A DNA stretch of 64,000 bases, taken from positions 38,315 through 102,314 of the forward strand of contig JAXDIG010000038.1 of the NCBI GenBank assembly GCA_034664125.1. Direction: 5' to 3'. Made by a program: the position numbers and the translations under genes. Position 1 is the stretch's first letter, and each line of letters begins with the position of its first letter. Source of the DNA: JACVRW01 sp034664125. GTDB taxonomy: Bacteria; Actinomycetota; Thermoleophilia; Solirubrobacterales; Thermoleophilaceae. Under the pieces are notes generated by a model. It saw only the letters and a program-made list of their open reading frames with translations. It did no database searches and was not told the origin of the DNA. Below are positions 10,208-18,494 of this stretch, in pieces.

Positions 10208-11082
10208 CAGTCCGGGACGATCACGCGCAGGCAACGGTGCTCCACGCGCATCGTGGCCGGAGTGGCGCCGATCGGGTCACCGTCGCCGTAGATCTCGAAC
10301 GGCCGGTCCGAGTCCACCTCGATCACCGCGCCGCGCAGGAACTGGGCGTGCGGTGAGTCGACGTGGGCGGCCTTGAAGGTCTGGAACACCCCGCGCAGGA
10401 AGGACAGCTTCGGGGCATCCTTCGAGATCAGCACGTCCAGCTTGCCGTCGTCCAGCTCGGCCTGGGGGAGGACGAACATCCCGCCGCCGTAGGCCTTGGA
10501 GTTGCCCGCCGCGACCGAGTAGCCGCTCAGGTCGTGGCGCTCGCCGTCGACGGTGACGGTGAACGCGGCCGGCTTCCACGCGGCCAGTGCGCGCAGGGCG
10601 GCGTAGAGGTAGACGGCGCTGCCCTTGATCAGCTTGGCCTCGTTGGCGATCCGGTTGCAGTCCGAGTCGAACCCGAAGCTCGCGATGCCGAGGAACGGCG
10701 TGCCGTCCACGTTCGCCACGTCGATCAGCTTCTCCGGGCCCTGCACGGCCACCTCGGCCGCCGCGGCCGGGTCGGTTGGGATGCCGAGCACGCGCGCGAG
10801 GTCGTTGCCGCGCCCGCAGGGGATGATCGCGAGTGCGGAGCCGGTGTTCTTGAGCGCTCCGGCCAGCGGACGCAGCAGGCCGTCGCCGCTCAGCGCCGCG
10901 ACGGTTTCGCCGTTCTGTGCGGCACGAGCCGCCTCCTCTGCGGCGTGCTCGCTGCTGCGGGTGGTCACGGTCCGGTGAGGGGCCTGCAGGCGGTCCAGCG
11001 CCTCGTGGACGGCCGGAAGCGCCTTCAGGGCCTTGCCCCCGGCCGAGGCCGGGTTCACCAGCAGCGCGAAGCGGCGGCTCAA
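10207..11082 (-). CDS. Diacylglycerol kinase-family lipid kinase
   Basis: A 291-aa protein of the DagK/YegS/LCB5 family, which phosphorylates diacylglycerol or a related lipid with ATP at the inner membrane face. Marks are VNPASAGG at the N-terminus, PCGRGNDLARVLGI, and the C-terminal beta domain ending in the typical ...HRCLRVIVPD. The nucleotide-binding GGDGT motif is SGDGL here, a deviation that could affect activity. Start is TTG 11082, chosen because it overlaps the upstream stop as TTGA. It is the second gene of the GATase-DAGK-murT-MTase-gatD operon and could recycle DAG to phosphatidic acid for lipid synthesis. Confidence 0.82.
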   Translation of the reverse strand: MSRRFALLVNPASAGGKALKALPAVHEALDRLQAPHRTVTTRSSEHAAEEAARAAQNGETVAALSGDGLLRPLAGALKNTGSALAIIPCGRGNDLARVLGIPTDPAAAAEVAVQGPEKLIDVANVDGTPFLGIASFGFDSDCNRIANEAKLIKGSAVYLYAALRALAAWKPAAFTVTVDGERHDLSGYSVAAGNSKAYGGGMFVLPQAELDDGKLDVLISKDAPKLSFLRGVFQTFKAAHVDSPHAQFLRGAVIEVDSDRPFEIYGDGDPIGATPATMRVEHRCLRVIVPD

Positions 11083-11894
11083 CTGTCTGCCACTGCCGCC
11101 CGGGCGCGCTCCGCGGCGGCCGCGCCGCGGGCCTCGCCGCGCAGGTGCGCCTGCATGTCGACCTTCTGTATCCGCGCCTGCGCGAGCAGCTTGTCTCCGA
11201 TCAGACGCTCCGCGTGGGGCTCGCCGAGGTAGTCCGGATCCAGGACCAGCAGCACGTCCTGCTGCACGGTGTGCCACTGCTCGTCGGTGACCCGCTCCGA
11301 GGAAACCAGCAGCTGCCCGGGCCGGTGCAGCCAGTGCAGCTCGAACAGGCCGAGCCGGTAGGCGAACAGGCGGTCGCCGTCGGAGAAGAGGAAGTTGAGG
11401 CCGCTGAACGGCGAGCGCTCGACGGTGATCCGGACCGCACGGCGCAGCGAGGCGATCGGGTCTGCCGCGTCGTAGATCGTCATGAGGAAGTTGAAGAAGG
11501 CCTCGGAGTCGGTGTCGCCACGCGGCGGGGTCACGCTGGGGTGCTCGAGCAGGCGGGGGTAGCGCAGGATCGTGCCGTTGTGGCCGAGCGAGTAGCTGCC
11601 GAGGCAGAACGGGTGGGTGTTCTCGGGCGCGAGCCCGCCCATGGTGGCGCGGCGCACGTGGACGTTGAAGATGCGGCCCTTCAGTTCGGTCGCCTCGGCG
11701 AAGCTCTCGTCGGCGAAGGCGGCCTCTGGGAAGCGGACGAGCCGGGGGTCCAGTCCGTTGGCGCGTTCGTAGACGGCCATTCCCCACCCGGAGTCGTGCT
11801 CCTCGGATTGGCGGATCAGGGGATTCTCCGCCTCGATCAGCTCGTGCCGGATCGAGGCCGGCTCCGCCGCTACGCAGCCGAACACGCGGCACAT
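11079..11894 (-). CDS. Class II glutamine amidotransferase
   Basis: A 271-aa Ntn-type glutaminase domain without a fused synthase domain. The mature N-terminal nucleophile is Cys2 in MCRVFGCVAA, with RRATMG and a SLGHNGTI segment typical of YafJ/EgtC-like enzymes. The ATG at 11894 is fixed by the need to expose Cys2 after Met removal. It heads the operon leading into the lipid kinase and MurT/GatD. What accepts the ammonia is not evident; GatD already supplies MurT. Divergent from the phosphatase-like gene by 64 nt. Confidence 0.8.
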   Translation of the reverse strand: MCRVFGCVAAEPASIRHELIEAENPLIRQSEEHDSGWGMAVYERANGLDPRLVRFPEAAFADESFAEATELKGRIFNVHVRRATMGGLAPENTHPFCLGSYSLGHNGTILRYPRLLEHPSVTPPRGDTDSEAFFNFLMTIYDAADPIASLRRAVRITVERSPFSGLNFLFSDGDRLFAYRLGLFELHWLHRPGQLLVSSERVTDEQWHTVQQDVLLVLDPDYLGEPHAERLIGDKLLAQARIQKVDMQAHLRGEARGAAAAERARAAVADS

Positions 11895-11958
11895 GATCCA
11901 TCGAACCTTATCGGGCGAGACGGGGGCGAATCGGCGCCCGCCCGGGCTTCGTCGGAAC

Positions 11959-12462
11959 ATGGAGGTTGCGGTTCGAGAACCGAGGCGGATCTGGTGGGCG
12001 CGCCCGCGCAAGCTGTGCGCGCTGGAGCGGCCGGGGGGAGGGGGGCGCAACCACCGGGCCGACCGCCGCGCGGCGGAGGTCGAGTACCTGCGCGGCCGCG
12101 GCGTGCGGATGGTGGTGTCGGTGATGCGCACGCGCCACAACCTGGCCGCCTACGAGGCCGCGGGGCTGGACTGGCACCACGTGCCGGTCCGCAAGCCCGA
12201 GGACGGTGCGCAGGCGCTGGAGGAGCTGCTGCCGCTGCTGCGTTACGAGCTCGAGTCGGCGGGGGCGGTGGCGCTGCACGGCGACAGCTACACGGACTTC
12301 GTGGCAGCCGTCTGCGCGGCCCACCTGCACGAGGTCCGCGGAGCCGACCCCGCGGAGGCGCTGGCCCGCGCCGCCGCGGCAGGGCTGACGGTCACGCCGG
12401 ACGCGTGCGCGCTGCTGGGAGTGGAGGTGTGGGAGCTGGAGGCGCTTATGCGGATCGCGTGA
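11959..12462 (+). CDS. Dual-specificity-phosphatase-like protein with degenerate active site
   Basis: A 167-aa protein reading like the protein tyrosine/dual-specificity phosphatase fold: a strand-helix VEYLRGRGVRMVVSV, then LDWHHVPVRKPEDG, then the place where HCxxGxxR should fall. That loop reads ALHGDSYTDF, lacking both Cys and Arg, so phosphatase chemistry is not expected. ATG 11959 is preferred over an upstream ATG at 11893 that would overlap the divergent gene start. Its last 17 nt overlap the convergent HAD gene. Function unknown. Confidence 0.55.
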   Translation: MEVAVREPRRIWWARPRKLCALERPGGGGRNHRADRRAAEVEYLRGRGVRMVVSVMRTRHNLAAYEAAGLDWHHVPVRKPEDGAQALEELLPLLRYELESAGAVALHGDSYTDFVAAVCAAHLHEVRGADPAEALARAAAAGLTVTPDACALLGVEVWELEALMRIA

Positions 12463-13246
12463 GCAATTTCGCCAGCGTCTCCGCCGTCGCCACCGGCTGC
12501 GGCTCGAAGCCGGTCAGCTCGGCGCGGTCGGTGGCGTCGCTGAACACCAGAGCCGCGTCCAGGCCGGCCGCTGCCGCCGCGGCGAGGTCAGAGCCGACCC
12601 GGTCCCCGACGACCAGCGTCGAGCCCTCTCCGAGCCTGTCCATGGCCGTCAGGAAGAGCTGGGGCTCGGGCTTGCCGACGATCTCGGCCTTGCGGCCGGA
12701 GCCGTACTCCACCGCGGCCAGGATCGAGCCCGTGCCGGGCCACAGGCCGTCCGGCTGCGGATAGGTGGGGTCGCGCGCGGTGGCGAGCAGGTCGGCTCCG
12801 CGCAGGACCGCCTGGATGGCGTTGCGCAGGTCGTCGTACACCAGGTCGGTGGTGCCGGCCACCACGACCACCTCCGCGCGCGAGGCGAGGTCCGTCGCGT
12901 TGAGCACCTTCAGGCCGGCGTCGCCGACGTGCTTGAACATCGGCGACGTGCCGATCACGAACGCGGTCCGCCCGGAGTGCGTCTCGGCCAGCACGTGCTG
13001 CATCGCCCCGCCGACCGTCACGACGTCGCGCAGCGAGGCCCGCAAGCCGATCTTCCACAGCTGCGCGACCAGGTCCTCGCCCGAGTCGAAGGCGTTGTTG
13101 GTCGCGAAGGCCACCTGCTTGCCCGCGGCGCGCAGCTCATCGAGCGCTTCGACAACCCCTGGCGTCGGCTCGCCGCCGACCCAGACGCAGCCGTCCAGGT
13201 CGAGGATGAACTGGTCGTAGCGGGCGGCGAGGGGGGTCAACGGCAC
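12446..13246 (-). CDS. HAD-superfamily phosphatase, subfamily IIA (NagD-like)
   Basis: A 266-aa NagD/p-nitrophenyl-phosphatase-like HAD hydrolase. Motif I is ILDLDGCVW (DxDG), motif II is AFATNN, the lysine of motif III is in VGKPEP, and motif IV is VVGDRVGSDLAAA. Such enzymes dephosphorylate small sugar or nucleotide phosphates; the substrate is not predictable. The start is GTG 13246, only 19 nt from the divergent cyclophilin start, so each promoter must overlap the other gene. The 3' end overlaps the convergent phosphatase-like gene. Confidence 0.85.
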   Translation of the reverse strand: MPLTPLAARYDQFILDLDGCVWVGGEPTPGVVEALDELRAAGKQVAFATNNAFDSGEDLVAQLWKIGLRASLRDVVTVGGAMQHVLAETHSGRTAFVIGTSPMFKHVGDAGLKVLNATDLASRAEVVVVAGTTDLVYDDLRNAIQAVLRGADLLATARDPTYPQPDGLWPGTGSILAAVEYGSGRKAEIVGKPEPQLFLTAMDRLGEGSTLVVGDRVGSDLAAAAAAGLDAALVFSDATDRAELTGFEPQPVATAETLAKLLTRSA

Positions 13247-13265
13247 CGCGCTAGCCTACGCGGCC

Positions 13266-13958
13266 GTGTTACGGCCCCTGGCACTCCTGCTCTGCGCGAT
13301 GGCGCTCGTCCTGGCCGCGTGCGGTGGTGGCGACGACGCCGGCGGCGGCTCCGACAAGCCCAAGGACTCGCCGAAGGTCCAGCAGCAGGTGTCGGATGGA
13401 TGCCGGAAGGTCGACCAGCCCGAGCCAAAGCCCGACGGGGGCGCGAAGCCCCCGTCGAAGGGGCTCGACCCGGATGCCGCCTACGAGGTCGTGCTCGAGA
13501 CGAGCTGCGGCGACATCGGCATCCGGCTGGACCAGAGGACCTCGCCCAAGACCGCGGCCTCGTTCGTCGCGCTGGCCAAGTCGGGCTTCTTCGACGGCAC
13601 GCTGTTTCACCGCATCGTGCCGGGCTTCGTGATCCAGGGCGGCGACCCGACCGGCAGCGGCACCGGCGGCCCGGGCTACTCGACACGCGACGTGCCGCCG
13701 CGAGACACCACGTACACCAAGGGAACGGTCGCCATGGCCAAGAGCCAGACCGAGCCGGCGGGGACGGCCGGAAGCCAGTTCTACATCGTGACCGTGGGGG
13801 AGGCCGGCCTGCCGCCCGAGTACGCGGTGCTCGGCCAGGTCGTGGAGGGCCTGGACGTGGTGGACGCGATCGGCGAGCTGGGCGATCCGGCCAGCGGCGA
13901 TCTGGGCACGCCGCTCCAGCCCGTGGTGGTGGAGCGGGCGACCGTGCGCAAGATCTGA
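13266..13958 (+). CDS. Cyclophilin-type peptidyl-prolyl isomerase, lipoprotein
   Basis: A 230-aa exported lipoprotein. The signal peptide ends in the lipobox LAAC (C19), followed by a Gly/Asp/Lys-rich linker to about residue 65 and then a cyclophilin domain (residues ~70-228): FVALAKSGFFDGTLFHRIVPGF, IQGGDPTGSGTGGPGY and GSQFYIVT. It should catalyse cis-trans isomerisation of prolyl bonds in proteins outside the membrane. Start GTG 13266. Standalone transcription unit, divergent from the HAD gene. Confidence 0.92.
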   Translation: MLRPLALLLCAMALVLAACGGGDDAGGGSDKPKDSPKVQQQVSDGCRKVDQPEPKPDGGAKPPSKGLDPDAAYEVVLETSCGDIGIRLDQRTSPKTAASFVALAKSGFFDGTLFHRIVPGFVIQGGDPTGSGTGGPGYSTRDVPPRDTTYTKGTVAMAKSQTEPAGTAGSQFYIVTVGEAGLPPEYAVLGQVVEGLDVVDAIGELGDPASGDLGTPLQPVVVERATVRKI

Positions 13959-14018
13959 CCCCGCGGCCACCACGAGTAGCCCGGTCGGACCCGGGCACTC
14001 GTCGCTAGATTCGATCCC

Positions 14019-14756
14019 ATGGCAGAGCCGATTGAGGTAACCGACGCCGACTTCGATCAGCGGGTGCTGGAACGCTCCTCCGAGGTCCCGGTACTGGTGG
14101 ACTTCTGGGCGGACTGGTGCCGCCCGTGTCACCTGCTAGCCCCCGTGATCGAGCAGGCCGTGGACGCCCACCCCGGCAAGGTCGAGCTGGCCAAGCTGGA
14201 CACCGACAGCAACCCGGCCACAGCGGCGCGCTACGGGGTCCGCGGGCTGCCGACCGTGAAGGCCTTCCGCAACGGCGAGGTCGTCGACGAGTTCACCGGC
14301 GCCCAGCCGCCGGCCATGGTCGAGCGCTTCGTGGACGGACTGGTGCCGTCCGAGGCGGACGAGCTGGTCGGCAGCGGCGACGAGGAGTCGTTGCGGCGCG
14401 CGCTGGAGGTCGACCCGGATCACGTCGTCGCGCGCGGCGAGCTGGCGCGCCTGCTGTTGCGCCGCGGCGAGGCGGAGGAGGCGCTCGAGCTGCTCGAGGG
14501 GGTGGCCGGCGACTTCGTGGCCGAGGGGCTGGCCGCGCGCGCGCGGCTCGCGGGCGACGAGGATCTGGCGCCCGCCTTCGAGGCCTGGGACCGCGGCGAT
14601 CACGCAACCGCCCTGGAGCTGCTCCAGGCCGCGCTGGCCGACCCCGAGCGCCGCGACGACGTCCGCCGGGTGATGGTGGCGATCTTCACCGAGCTCGGCA
14701 CCGACGACCCGCTCGCGCGGGAGTACCGCCGCCGGCTGTCAGCCGCCCTGAACTGA
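14019..14756 (+). CDS. Thioredoxin-domain co-chaperone, CnoX/YbbN-like
   Basis: A 245-aa cytoplasmic protein with an N-terminal thioredoxin domain (residues 1-110) and a C-terminal TPR-like helical region, the CnoX/YbbN arrangement. The active site is WCRPC (C34, C37), differing from the WCGPC of thioredoxin; the cis-Pro is in GLPTVKAF. CnoX-type proteins protect folding clients during oxidative stress and hand them to chaperonin. It is preceded by a 60-nt gap and followed directly by a GC-rich palindrome. Confidence 0.85.
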   Translation: MAEPIEVTDADFDQRVLERSSEVPVLVDFWADWCRPCHLLAPVIEQAVDAHPGKVELAKLDTDSNPATAARYGVRGLPTVKAFRNGEVVDEFTGAQPPAMVERFVDGLVPSEADELVGSGDEESLRRALEVDPDHVVARGELARLLLRRGEAEEALELLEGVAGDFVAEGLAARARLAGDEDLAPAFEAWDRGDHATALELLQAALADPERRDDVRRVMVAIFTELGTDDPLAREYRRRLSAALN

Positions 14757-14795
14757 TGGCACCCGGGGGCTCGCGCCCCCCGGACCCCCGTGAGG
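14757..14795. terminator. GC-rich palindrome, second copy of the element after pilB
   Basis: Directly after the stop codon the sequence runs CACCCGGGGGC, TCGC, GCCCCCCGG and a C-run, matching the element at 7369 over about 40 nt including the TGATG that contains the stop. It lies between convergent genes and probably ends transcription from both sides. Confidence 0.5.
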
Positions 14796-14855
14796 ATTGG
14801 CTTCGCCCCCCCAATTCGGGCGGACGGCCAGCCAGGCCGCTTAGGGCGCCGGGCG

Positions 14856-15464
14856 TTAGGGCCCGGCCGCTCGGGCCGCCCGCGCCCGGGCCTGGCGGCG
14901 TCTGCCGAGCAGCACGAGCACCCCGATCACGATCACGACGGCCAGGAAGCCGAAGAAGATTCCCGGGCCGGTGCCCACGCCGCCGAACGGCAGCGCGATC
15001 AGCTGCACCAGGCCGAAGCCGATCGCCAACAGCACGATCACCAGGAGGACCAGGAGCAGGATGCCGCGGATGCGGGCCACGATGCCGGCGTTCGCCGGCG
15101 GGATCAGCAGCCCCATCATCCGGAGCATGAACAGCTGACGGCCGGAGGGCGCCTGCTGGCCGAGCTTCTCCATCGCCGCCTTGAGGTCGTCCGGGCGGCG
15201 CTCGGCGAGGGCCATCGAGGCCTTCATCATCTGCCGCAGCGCCGGGCGCTCCTGGGGATGGCAGCCGGCCAGGGCCTCGTTGAAGTACTTGCGCGCCGAG
15301 TCCACGTCATAGCGCTCCGCCGCGCGGGCGCCGAGGATCGCCTTGGCGGCGACGCGGTGCTTCGACTCGCTCTGCAGCTGCTCGTCGGAGCGGCTCTCGA
15401 GCTGCGGGATCGCAGCCAGCGCCCCGACCTGCATCTGCATCTTGACCTGCTTCTGCTTGGCCAC
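14856..15464 (-). CDS. Hypothetical protein with two C-terminal membrane segments
   Basis: A 202-aa protein I cannot assign to a named family. Residues ~1-115 are soluble and helical, rich in Gln/Ala/Lys, with TPR-like spacing (ARKYFNEALAGCHPQERPALR). Two hydrophobic segments follow, about residues 133-158 and 165-188, then an Arg/Ala-rich tail. No signal peptide, so the N-terminus is probably cytoplasmic. It is divergent from the small membrane protein at 15545 with an 80-nt shared upstream region. Confidence 0.6.
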   Translation of the reverse strand: MAKQKQVKMQMQVGALAAIPQLESRSDEQLQSESKHRVAAKAILGARAAERYDVDSARKYFNEALAGCHPQERPALRQMMKASMALAERRPDDLKAAMEKLGQQAPSGRQLFMLRMMGLLIPPANAGIVARIRGILLLVLLVIVLLAIGFGLVQLIALPFGGVGTGPGIFFGFLAVVIVIGVLVLLGRRRQARARAARAAGP

Positions 15465-15544
15465 GTTCCGAGCAGTCTCGCAGACGGCGCGAGCTCAGAT
15501 CGGCCCCCATCGGGCCCTGCCGCCGGTTTGCGCGCACGGGAAAC

Positions 15545-15805
15545 ATGGGTACAGGCGGCGTCATGACGATCGCGATCATCGTTGGCATATGCATCCTCCT
15601 GTTGATCCTCGGCTTCGTCGCACCAAGGCTGTCGAGGGGCCCGCAGCGTGGGGTGGACCGCACGCTCGGCGCCGGGCAGCGCGCGGGGGGCAAGGCGCCG
15701 GGGATTCTCGGACGCCTGTTCTCGAAGTCGTTCGGCACGTCGCGGCGCGCCACCAACAAGAGCGCGTCGGCGGGCCGGCGCGGTCGCGGCAAGCTGCCGC
15801 TCTAG
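15545..15805 (+). CDS. Small single-pass membrane protein
   Basis: An 86-aa protein: one N-terminal membrane helix (MTIAIIVGICILLLILGFV), then a basic Arg/Gly/Ser/Lys-rich tail of ~55 residues, probably cytoplasmic. The start may be ATG 15545 or ATG 15563, which gives MTIAIIVG directly before the helix. Short proteins of this layout are common in Solirubrobacterales-like genomes, but I can give no function. A perfect 14-bp inverted repeat begins 53 nt after the stop. Confidence 0.55.
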   Translation: MGTGGVMTIAIIVGICILLLILGFVAPRLSRGPQRGVDRTLGAGQRAGGKAPGILGRLFSKSFGTSRRATNKSASAGRRGRGKLPL

Positions 15806-16250
15806 CGCCGGCCCCTTTAAAGCATCTGCGACAAAGGGGGTCGGTCCGGGCCGCGGTTGGGGGTTCCGGAAGAAACGGGACATATAGGGACGCATCTTCC
15901 GGAACCCCCTCAGCGACCGCTGAACGGCAGGCAAAGAGGTGCCCATGGGCCGTCGACGGGTGGACGAGGTCGGTCTAAATGTCGCGTTCGCGGCAGCTGC
16001 GGCGAGCGTGGCCCGCGTTTGCCATCCCTGCGCGTCTCAAAGCGGCCCGCCCGCGCGCCGAGCGCAGGGCGGGGCGGATCCGAGCTCGTATCCCGGCGAA
16101 AGCCGACCCACCCGCCGCGCAGCCGGGGGGTTGGGTGGGTTGTGCATTCCCAGCCCTTCCCCGCCGCTGTTTGCGCTTCGCGGCGAGACAGACCAACGGC
16201 CACAAACAGCCGCCGTCTATCTCACCGAGAAGCGATGAAGGAGCGCCGGC
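15806..16250. other. 445-bp non-coding stretch rich in inverted repeats
   Basis: No convincing gene on either strand; the short ORFs here run in both directions and resemble nothing known. The stretch holds the 14-bp inverted repeat at 15859-15909, an 8-bp repeat ACCCACCC/GGGTGGGT at 16106-16113 and 16133-16140, and GCTGTTTG/CAAACAGC at 16166-16173 and 16203-16210. Its composition is less GC-skewed than neighbouring genes. It could be a degenerate mobile or REP-type element or carry a small RNA. Confidence 0.5.
15859..15909. repeat. Perfect 14-bp inverted repeat with 23-nt loop
   Basis: The left arm GGGGGTTCCGGAAG (15859-15872) is exactly complementary to the right arm (15896-15909). The loop starts AAACGGG and contains CATATAGGGACG. 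A hairpin at 36221-36267 has unrelated arms but a similar loop, and it too begins 53 nt after a + strand stop codon. Confidence 0.7.
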
Positions 16251-16700
16251 CTAGACCTCGAGCAGCTTCATCACACGCCGGGCGAGCAGCGGGCTGCCGT
16301 CGATGCGCACCCGGCGCGCGGCGACGTTCGCCAGCGCGGCGCGACCGCGCCTGTCGGTCGGCTTGGGCAGCCCGCCCACGAGGGGAGCGGTGGCGAGCTG
16401 GATCACGTCGGGCAGCGATCCCTCGATCACGAGGTCGCAGTTCCAGCGGCGCCCGTTGCCGTCGTCTACGACCACCTCCGCGTCCCCGAAGTGGAGCCGC
16501 ACCGGCGCGTAGTCCTCGGCGAAGCGGATCTCGACCCGCCCGCGCAGGTCGCGCGCCACCCGAGGCCGCTTGGCCGCGCCGCGCTCCACCAGCGCCAGCA
16601 GCCCGGCCGCCACGCCGTTGCGCGCCTGGTGGCCGAGCTTGCCCCTGGGCGGGCCTGTCCGGGGGGCCCGGGGCGCAACCGGCGCCCGCGCGCGGGCCAC
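16251..16700 (-). CDS. Hypothetical protein, possibly SCP2-like lipid-binding fold
   Basis: A 149-aa protein with a basic, Pro/Arg-rich N-terminus (~35 residues) and a C-terminal half of alternating strands: VEIRFAEDYAPVRLHFGD, CDLVIEGSLPDVIQLA, and VRIDGSPLLARRVMKLLEV. The strand pattern and the final segment resemble SCP-2 sterol-carrier domains, but identity is too low for a firm call. GTG 16700 lies 5 nt after the DivIVA-domain gene stop, so they are probably one operon. Confidence 0.45.
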   Translation of the reverse strand: MARARAPVAPRAPRTGPPRGKLGHQARNGVAAGLLALVERGAAKRPRVARDLRGRVEIRFAEDYAPVRLHFGDAEVVVDDGNGRRWNCDLVIEGSLPDVIQLATAPLVGGLPKPTDRRGRAALANVAARRVRIDGSPLLARRVMKLLEV

Positions 16701-16705
16701 GGCCG

Positions 16706-17455
16706 TCAGTCGCGCTCGCGCTCCGGCGGCTCCTCCAAGCCGCCGGGCAGGGCCTCGAACTCCACCGTATGACCGGATTCCTCACGCGGAGCGGGCTCGG
16801 GCGGCTCGTCTCCCACGGCGCCCAGCCGGAACGGCTCCGTGGGCTCCGGGTCGTCAAAGGTCGGCTCGCCCTCGGGCTCTCCGTCGAGCCCGACCGTTTC
16901 CGGGTCGTCGCCGGGATCGGCGATGTCCAGCGGCGGCTCGGCGGCAGCGGAGCTGCCCAGCTGCTCGGGAAGCTTCAGGCGCTCCATCGCGTCGTCGGCG
17001 GTGCCCAGCACCTCGTCGGCGAGCTGGCGGATGTCCTCGATCAGGCGCTGCCGCTCCTCCCAGAGCAGGCGCGTGTCGACGATGACCTGCTCGGCGTACT
17101 CGTCGGCGTCGTGGCGGAGGATCTCCGCCTCGCGCTCGGCGCGCTGGAGCCGCGCGTCGGCCTGGGCGCGCGAGCGCGATGCGATGTCGTCGGCCGTCTC
17201 GTGCGCGCGCTGGAGGATCCCCGCGGTTTCCTCGCCGAGCTCCCCGAGCGCCTTCTGAACCACCCCCTCGCGTGTCTGGTGCGACTCGAGGTCCTCCACG
17301 AGCGCGAGCAGCTCGGAGAGGAACGCATCGACCGTGTGGCGGTGGTAGCCGCGCACCACCATCGGGAAGGTCACCTCGCGCAGCCGCTCGGAAGCCGAGG
17401 CCGAGCGCTCGAAGCGCTGGGTAGCGGGTTCGTCCGTATAGGGGTCTGCTGCCAT
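16706..17455 (-). CDS. DivIVA-domain protein
   Basis: A 249-aa cytoplasmic protein. Residues ~27-60 (VTFPMVVRGYHRHTVDAFL) match the DivIVA N-terminal domain that binds curved membrane at poles and septa. A long coiled coil follows (~50-160, rich in Glu/Arg/Ala heptads such as RAQADARLQRAEREAEILR), then an acidic Pro/Glu/Asp-rich C-terminal tail. Likely a scaffold in polar growth or division. ATG 17455 (MAADPYTDE) is preferred over an ATG 36 nt upstream. Shorter and more acidic than Wag31/DivIVA itself, so it may be a paralogue. Confidence 0.78.
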   Translation of the reverse strand: MAADPYTDEPATQRFERSASASERLREVTFPMVVRGYHRHTVDAFLSELLALVEDLESHQTREGVVQKALGELGEETAGILQRAHETADDIASRSRAQADARLQRAEREAEILRHDADEYAEQVIVDTRLLWEERQRLIEDIRQLADEVLGTADDAMERLKLPEQLGSSAAAEPPLDIADPGDDPETVGLDGEPEGEPTFDDPEPTEPFRLGAVGDEPPEPAPREESGHTVEFEALPGGLEEPPERERD

Positions 17456-17574
17456 GTCCCGCAGTATGCCCCGCCGGTCGGGCGGCTGCACCTCTAACGG
17501 GCGGGCTTGACCTGGAATTCCGCGCTACCACTGCCTCCGCGGGCGAATGTCGATCCAGGTTTACGTAACATCGA

Positions 17575-18012
17575 TTATCGAGCGTTGGCTTGCGAGCGCT
17601 CCTGGCGCCTGAAGAACAGCCCTATCCCCACCAGCACGCCGGCGATCGTGAACAGGCTCCACGCCACGCCTTGGGCGAGCTGGCCGGCGATCGGCGCCGG
17701 GCACGAGTCGGTCATGGCCCAGCCGACTCCGAAGATGGCCGCGCCGGCCACGTGGCGGGGCTCCGGGCGCGTCGTGGTCCACGCGACCGGCGTTCCGGTG
17801 AGCAGCGCCCGCACGCGCAGGCGCCGCAGCAGCCGTACGCCGACGAATCCGAGCGTCACGGCCGTGACCATCATCAGATACAGGTACGGGTCCTCGAGCA
17901 GCAGCATCTCGCGCAAGCGGTCCGGATCCGTGAACTGACCCCACGAGATCGCGAACCCGAACACCGCTCCGAAGCCGACCGCGGCCACGCGGCTGGCGAG
18001 CGCGCCCTTCAC
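17575..18012 (-). CDS. YeeE/YedE-family membrane protein, C-terminal half of a split pair
   Basis: A 145-aa membrane protein with about four hydrophobic segments. The conserved Cys motif FGVGWAMTDSCPAPI near residue 100 matches the second repeat of YeeE/YedE transporters, which import thiosulfate or related sulfur compounds using paired Cys. Its GTG 18012 overlaps the stop of the first-half gene (GTGA). The two proteins probably form one transporter. Confidence 0.75.
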   Translation of the reverse strand: MKGALASRVAAVGFGAVFGFAISWGQFTDPDRLREMLLLEDPYLYLMMVTAVTLGFVGVRLLRRLRVRALLTGTPVAWTTTRPEPRHVAGAAIFGVGWAMTDSCPAPIAGQLAQGVAWSLFTIAGVLVGIGLFFRRQERSQANAR

Positions 18013-18494
18013 GCGATCACCAGGTCGATGAAGAAGGTCACCCCCACGGCCACGGCCATGAACGTTGCCGTTGCAACAAAACTTGCAGCCGACCCCAGGG
18101 CGGTCCCGCAGATGCCGTTGCCCGACGTGCATCCCCCGGCCGTCTTGGCCCCGAAGCCGATCAGCGCGCCGCCCACGAGCAGCAGCGGCCCCACGACCCA
18201 GTCGTCCGCGAACGTGCGCGTCAGCCACCCGTAGCCCTCGCCGGCCGTGGTACCGCCCGCCAGCAGCCTGAAGATCAGCGCTCCGGCGAAGATCCCCAGC
18301 AGGAACCACGCCTTCCAGCCAAGCGCCCGCGTGCGTCCGCTGGCGCGCTCGAAGACGGCCGAGTAGCCGCCCAGCGCGCCCAGCTGCTGGTTGAGCGTGG
18401 CCAGCACGCCCACGACGGTCAGCCCCAGCAGCGCCCCGATCACGAAGAACGGCGGCCGCGTGAGCAGGACGTCGCCGACCAACGGGTCAGTCAT
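18009..18494 (-). CDS. YeeE/YedE-family membrane protein, N-terminal half of a split pair
   Basis: A 161-aa membrane protein with about four hydrophobic segments and the conserved Cys motif AGGCTSGNGICGTALGS near residues 119-135, characteristic of YeeE/YedE sulfur transporters. Fused family members carry both repeats in one ~350-aa chain; here they are two overlapping genes, as in PmpA/PmpB-type pairs. The start overlaps the upstream cupin gene by 8 nt. Confidence 0.78.
   Translation of the reverse strand: MTDPLVGDVLLTRPPFFVIGALLGLTVVGVLATLNQQLGALGGYSAVFERASGRTRALGWKAWFLLGIFAGALIFRLLAGGTTAGEGYGWLTRTFADDWVVGPLLLVGGALIGFGAKTAGGCTSGNGICGTALGSAASFVATATFMAVAVGVTFFIDLVIA

Noticed and set aside
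15910..16205. Overlapping short ORFs on both strands in the 15.8-16.25 kb gap
   Set aside because: Both frames give Arg/Pro-rich sequence without family resemblance, and neither has a convincing ribosome site.
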